17,232 nucleotides of DNA from positions 1 to 17,232 of the forward strand of contig JACZVU010000042.1 in the NCBI GenBank assembly GCA_022572485.1, read 5' to 3'. The notes beneath the pieces are model-generated. The model did not search any database, had not been told where the DNA came from, and saw only the letters and a program-made list of their open reading frames with translations. Positions 14,306 through 17,232 of this stretch are shown piece by piece. Position numbers and translations under genes: made by a program. Within the stretch, counting starts at the first letter, position 1, and the number at the start of each line of letters is the position of its first letter. The DNA comes from Myxococcales bacterium. GTDB lineage: Bacteria > Myxococcota_A > UBA9160 > SMWR01.

Positions 14306-15955
14306 ATGGCCGCCAACCCGACCCTCTCCGATGCTCGGTTGCTCCTCGAAGCGGCGGAGCAACTTCTCGACCCGGCCGTGGAGCGCGCGAGCGTGGTCAC
14401 GGAAGGTGGAAAACGCATCGACGACCACCAGGTGCTGGTCGAGCGCGTCGCCTACGCGGTGACCGAGGGGCGGGCCGCGCGGGCTGCGCTGGACTTCGCG
14501 ACTGCACTCGATGAAGAGGGCCGCTCTTCCGCGATTGCCGAGTCGACCTTCGCGGCGTCGGTGGCCGATCTCGTCGAGAGCCTGCGCGTTCGCCTCGCCC
14601 CGGCGGTCGACGACCTCGGGATTGGCGAGGAAGCGTTGGAGGGTGCATTCCCCGTGGAAGTCCGCGCTCTGTTGCGCCGCGTTGGACATGAATCGGTGTA
14701 TAGATCCATCGGTCGACAGGTCATCGACACCCGCGCGCGAAACGATCTGCCCCTCGATGAGATGTCGGAACAGATTCGCGAATCAGTACGCGAGTTCGCG
14801 GATGCCGAGGTTGCGCCACAGGCCGAGCACATTCATCGCACCGACGCGCTCGTTCCCGAGGAGCTGATCACCAAGATGAGCGAACTCGGTTACTTCGGCA
14901 TGGGCATTCCCGAGCAATACGGCGGCTCCGAGATGGGCAATCTCGCGATGATCCTCACGACGGAGGAGCTATCGCGTGTTTCGTTGGCCGGTGCGGGGTC
15001 GCTCATCACGCGACCGGAGATTCTCACGAAGGCCTTGCTCGGGGGTGGGACCGATGAGCAGAAGCAGCATTGGCTACCCAAGATTGCGTCTGGCGAGATC
15101 ATGGTCGGTATCGCCGTTACCGAGCCCGACGTCGGTAGCGATGTCGCTTCCATCAAGTGCAAGGCCGAGCTGCGCAGCATCGATGGCCGTGATGCTTGGG
15201 TGATCAACGGTCCAAAATCCTGGTGTACGTTCGCCGGCCGGGCGAACGTACTCGCGTTGCTGGCCCGCACCGATCCGGACTTCTCGAAAGGCGCCCGCGG
15301 TCTGTCGCTCTTCATCGTCCCCAAAGATGCGTTTACGGGGCACGACTTCGAGATGACGCAGCCGGGCGGCGGCCGCATGGTCGGCAAGGCGGACGCTACG
15401 CCGGGCTATCGCGGGATGCACTCGTTTACGCTGAATCTCGAGAACTACGCCGTTCCATCGGATCACCTCGTTGGTGGCGATGCGAATCGGGGGCGTGGCT
15501 TCTATCTCCAGATGGCCGGTTTTGCGGCAGGCCGACTCCAAACCGGTGGTCGGGCCTGCGGGCTCGCTCAGGGGGCGCTGGAAAAGACCGCCGAGTACGT
15601 GGTGGATCGGACGCAGTTCGCAAAGCCGCTTTCGGAGTTTCAACTCACGCAGTACACGTTGGGCCGGATGGCGGCCCGGCTGGCCGCCGCTCGAGCGCTC
15701 ACCTACGCGGCGGCCGTTGCGATGGACGAAGATGAGCGCGCAGCGGCGACTCTCGCCGCCCAGGCGAAACTCCTCAGCTGTGACGTGGCGGTTGAGCTCA
15801 CCCAACAGGGTCAGTTGTTACACGGAGGATGGGGATACGCGGAGGAGTACCCGATCAGTCGCTACGTGGTCGACGCGCAGGTGCTGCCGATCTTCGAGGG
15901 CGTGAAGCCCATTCTCGAACTCAAGGTGATTGCTCGGAGCCTGCTGGCGAAGTGA
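14306..15955 (+). CDS. Acyl-CoA dehydrogenase with N-terminal extension, (2S)-methylsuccinyl-CoA dehydrogenase-like
   Basis: The 549-residue flavoenzyme has an acyl-CoA dehydrogenase core from about residue 150, preceded by a helical extension of about 150 residues. That size and architecture match Mcd of the ethylmalonyl-CoA pathway rather than the usual 380-residue enzymes. IASGEIMVGIAVTEPDVGSD (family FAD/substrate motif), GYRGMHSFTLNLENYAVPSDHLVGG and RLQTGGRACGLAQGALE also recall Mcd. Glu531 in LPIFEGVKP is the expected catalytic base, followed by the usual C-terminal helix. It would pass electrons to ETF and on to ETF-QO. No ccr, mcl or mutase gene lies nearby, so the substrate stays uncertain; a general acyl-CoA dehydrogenase is the alternative. 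ATG 14306 follows AAGGA at 14293-14297. The stop codon begins a 30-bp tandem repeat. Confidence 0.88.
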   Translation: MAANPTLSDARLLLEAAEQLLDPAVERASVVTEGGKRIDDHQVLVERVAYAVTEGRAARAALDFATALDEEGRSSAIAESTFAASVADLVESLRVRLAPAVDDLGIGEEALEGAFPVEVRALLRRVGHESVYRSIGRQVIDTRARNDLPLDEMSEQIRESVREFADAEVAPQAEHIHRTDALVPEELITKMSELGYFGMGIPEQYGGSEMGNLAMILTTEELSRVSLAGAGSLITRPEILTKALLGGGTDEQKQHWLPKIASGEIMVGIAVTEPDVGSDVASIKCKAELRSIDGRDAWVINGPKSWCTFAGRANVLALLARTDPDFSKGARGLSLFIVPKDAFTGHDFEMTQPGGGRMVGKADATPGYRGMHSFTLNLENYAVPSDHLVGGDANRGRGFYLQMAGFAAGRLQTGGRACGLAQGALEKTAEYVVDRTQFAKPLSEFQLTQYTLGRMAARLAAARALTYAAAVAMDEDERAAATLAAQAKLLSCDVAVELTQQGQLLHGGWGYAEEYPISRYVVDAQVLPIFEGVKPILELKVIARSLLAK

Positions 15956-16040
15956 ACGAGTCGCAGTACTGCGGAGAAGTAGGTGAACGATCGCGGTACT
16001 GCGGAGAAGTAGGTGAACGATCGCGGTACTGCGGAGAAGG
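15953..16040. repeat. Three tandem 30-bp units starting at the acyl-CoA dehydrogenase stop codon
   Basis: Units are 15953-15983 (31 bp), 15984-16013 (30 bp) and 16014-16040 (27 bp, incomplete). Each starts TGAACGA and ends in GCGGAGAAG plus a short tail. Units 2 and 3 are identical over their first 27 bp. Unit 1 contains the perfect palindrome CGCAGTACTGCG (15962-15973), which reads CGCGGTACTGCG with one changed base in units 2 and 3. The array lies between convergent genes. No U-tailed terminator is seen. Confidence 0.9.
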
Positions 16041-16067
16041 GATTGCGCTCGCCGAGGCGCAGCGAGA

Positions 16068-16343
16068 TCAGTTGGAGGGTCGTTTGCGCTCGGCGCGCTT
16101 GTCCTTGATCGCCGACCAAGTGAAGTAGAGCGCGAGGATGCTCATTAGCAAGAGCCCGTACTCGTTGAACTTGGGGTGATCCTGATACGCCTGTGCATTG
16201 GTGACAATGTCGTAGCCGAACCAGGCCGCAAACGCCCAGAGCAGCACGGGAAGGAAGAACGGATTGTCGAAAGGAGTCGAGGCTGGCTGGTCTTCGCCTT
16301 CCTCGTCATCATTTTGATGGTTGTCGTCTTGCTCTCCGCTCAT
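16068..16343 (-). CDS. Small hypothetical membrane protein with two predicted helices
   Basis: The 91-residue product has a very acidic, Gln/Asn-containing N-terminus (residues 1-20, EQDDNHQNDDEEGED). Two hydrophobic helices follow (about 29-47, FFLPVLLWAFAAWFGYDIV, and 62-79, YGLLLMSILALYFTWSAI), then a basic tail (DKRAERKR). By the positive-inside rule both ends would face the cytoplasm, with NAQAYQDHPKFNE forming a short loop. I recognise no family. The frame is open far upstream, but that part is antisense-like shadow of the transporter gene; ATG 16343 gives the only sensible protein. There is no Shine-Dalgarno site, and TACCCT lies 7 nt upstream. It follows the transporter on the same strand, 65 bp after its stop, so co-transcription is possible. 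Confidence 0.7.
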   Translation of the reverse strand: MSGEQDDNHQNDDEEGEDQPASTPFDNPFFLPVLLWAFAAWFGYDIVTNAQAYQDHPKFNEYGLLLMSILALYFTWSAIKDKRAERKRPSN

Positions 16344-16408
16344 TCCCACGAGGGTAGCGCGGATGGGTGTAGGATCCACGAAAATTGGATACCCCGCTGG
16401 TTTTGCGG

Positions 16409-17232
16409 TCAGCTGGGAGGCTTTGCTACCTCCGAGTAGAGCGCGGAACTTCGATAGGTTTCGAGAAGTTCCTTCATGAAAATTTGGACGATCGCGGTGA
16501 TCGGAACCGCGACGATCAGACCCAAGAAGCCAAGCAGGTCTCCTCCGATCAGCAGACCCACGATCACCGCCACGGGGTGAATACCGACGCTGCGGCCCAC
16601 GATCCGAGGCGTCAGCACCAAGCCTTCCAGCGTCTGGATGAGCGCGTACCAGCCCACGACGAAGACCAGGTGCAGATCGACACCGTATTGCAATAAACAA
16701 AGTCCCGCGGCGAGTCCGAGTGCGACCGCGCTTCCCACGTAAGGGATGATCCCGAGCATGCCCGCGATCATGCCGATCCCGATCGCCATGTCGATTCCGA
16801 TGAACGAGAAGCCAATTGCGTAGAGGATTCCGAGCAGGACCGCGACGATGAGTTGTCCGCGAATGAAGCCGGCGACCAGGTCGTTGATCATCGACACCTT
16901 TGTTTCGACGGTTTCCTGGTATCGGACGGGAACCAATTTGAGAAACCAAACCTTGATGTTGTCGAACTCGACCAACACGTAGTAGGCGATCACGGGGATC
17001 ACCAGCAGCCCGATGAGCGAGCCGAGGGTACCGGTGAGGGATTGGAGGGTTTGCTCGATCAGCCGGCGCAGGGATTCCAGCGGCACCGAGACGCCGCTTG
17101 ATTGAAAAGATTCCAAACCCTCTCGGATCGAACTCGGTATGGTGATTCCGAACCACGATTCGAAGCGGGGGCTGATCGCCGCGAGTGCGCCGTTGAAGTA
17201 GGCCGGCAGCCGTTCGGCGAGGTTTACGATTT
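16409..17232 (-). CDS. AI-2E/PerM-family transporter (partial, N-terminus outside window)
   Basis: The last 274 or so residues are visible, and the frame continues to the window edge (first residues there: VNLAERLPAYFNGALAAISPR). The pattern is that of the AI-2E transporter family of polytopic inner-membrane proteins. SLTGTLGSLIGLLVIPVIAYYVLVEF is an early helix of the family core. A soluble stretch with VRYQETVETKVSMINDLVAGFIRGQ follows, then GIGMIAGMLGIIPYVGSAVALG with the conserved IIPYVG turn. Near the C-terminus come LTPRIVGRSVGIHPVAVIVGLLIGGDLLGFLGLIVAVPITAI and a short tail. Members include the AI-2 exporter TqsA and Na+/H+ antiporters, so the substrate cannot be assigned. A TTG at 17116 is internal and not a start. 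Confidence 0.92.
   Translation of the reverse strand, partial: IVNLAERLPAYFNGALAAISPRFESWFGITIPSSIREGLESFQSSGVSVPLESLRRLIEQTLQSLTGTLGSLIGLLVIPVIAYYVLVEFDNIKVWFLKLVPVRYQETVETKVSMINDLVAGFIRGQLIVAVLLGILYAIGFSFIGIDMAIGIGMIAGMLGIIPYVGSAVALGLAAGLCLLQYGVDLHLVFVVGWYALIQTLEGLVLTPRIVGRSVGIHPVAVIVGLLIGGDLLGFLGLIVAVPITAIVQIFMKELLETYRSSALYSEVAKPPS

Noticed and set aside
15953..16040. Tandem 30-bp units as a CRISPR array
   Set aside because: The units are directly adjacent with no spacers, and there are no cas genes.
16068..17156. 362-codon frame opposed by the transporter frame
   Set aside because: Only its last 91 codons, outside the transporter gene, look protein-like. The rest is an Arg-rich shadow in another frame of the transporter.

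Overview
The window comes from a GC-rich, Gram-negative, probably aerobic bacterium. Diderm features are a periplasmic lytic transglycosylase, Lgt and a secreted cupredoxin lipoprotein. Respiratory fatty-acid metabolism is indicated by ETF:quinone oxidoreductase and an Mcd-like acyl-CoA dehydrogenase. Other clues are a class II (B12-dependent) ribonucleotide reductase as the only reductase here and an F420-type NADPH oxidoreductase. The mix would suit a deltaproteobacterial-type lineage (Myxococcota, Binatota or relatives), but that is a guess without searches. The region reads as ordinary chromosome: no phage, transposase, CRISPR array, rRNA or tRNA was found.

Layout. 1-940 (minus): lytic transglycosylase followed, with overlapping stop and start, by an alpha/beta hydrolase cut off by the window edge. 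1393-2913 (plus): orphan soluble PAS histidine kinase with a good sigma70-type promoter. 3123-3899 (plus): lgt, converging with and overlapping by 16 bp an unrecognised TPR-like gene (3884-4819, minus). 5020-6717 (plus): ETF-QO. 7136-7966 (minus): divergent inositol-monophosphatase-family protein lacking one conserved metal-site motif. 8107-8268 (plus): possible small secreted protein. 8388-11159 (minus): nrdJ. 11761-12459 (minus): npdG-like gene. 12537-12848 (plus): DUF971. 12958-13725 (plus): hisN-like phosphatase. 13797-14213 (minus): cupredoxin lipoprotein. 14306-15955 (plus): Mcd-like acyl-CoA dehydrogenase. 16068-16343 (minus): small two-helix membrane protein. 16409-17232 (minus): AI-2E/PerM-family transporter running off the window end.

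Most genes are single transcription units in alternating directions rather than operons. The only clearly coupled pair is transglycosylase and hydrolase. Functional links are loose: ETF-QO could take electrons from the acyl-CoA dehydrogenase through ETF, and lgt could modify the cupredoxin lipoprotein.

Two patterns stand out. First, genes split into a class with good Shine-Dalgarno sites (transglycosylase, kinase, ETF-QO, nrdJ, cupredoxin, acyl-CoA dehydrogenase) and a class with none but with a -10-like TAnnnT hexamer (TAnnnA in one case) only 6-10 nt before the start codon, as expected for leaderless mRNAs. Second, every gap between convergent genes carries short tandem repeats, inverted repeats or a strong palindrome, often starting at or just after a stop codon. 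I found no convincing novel multi-gene system.
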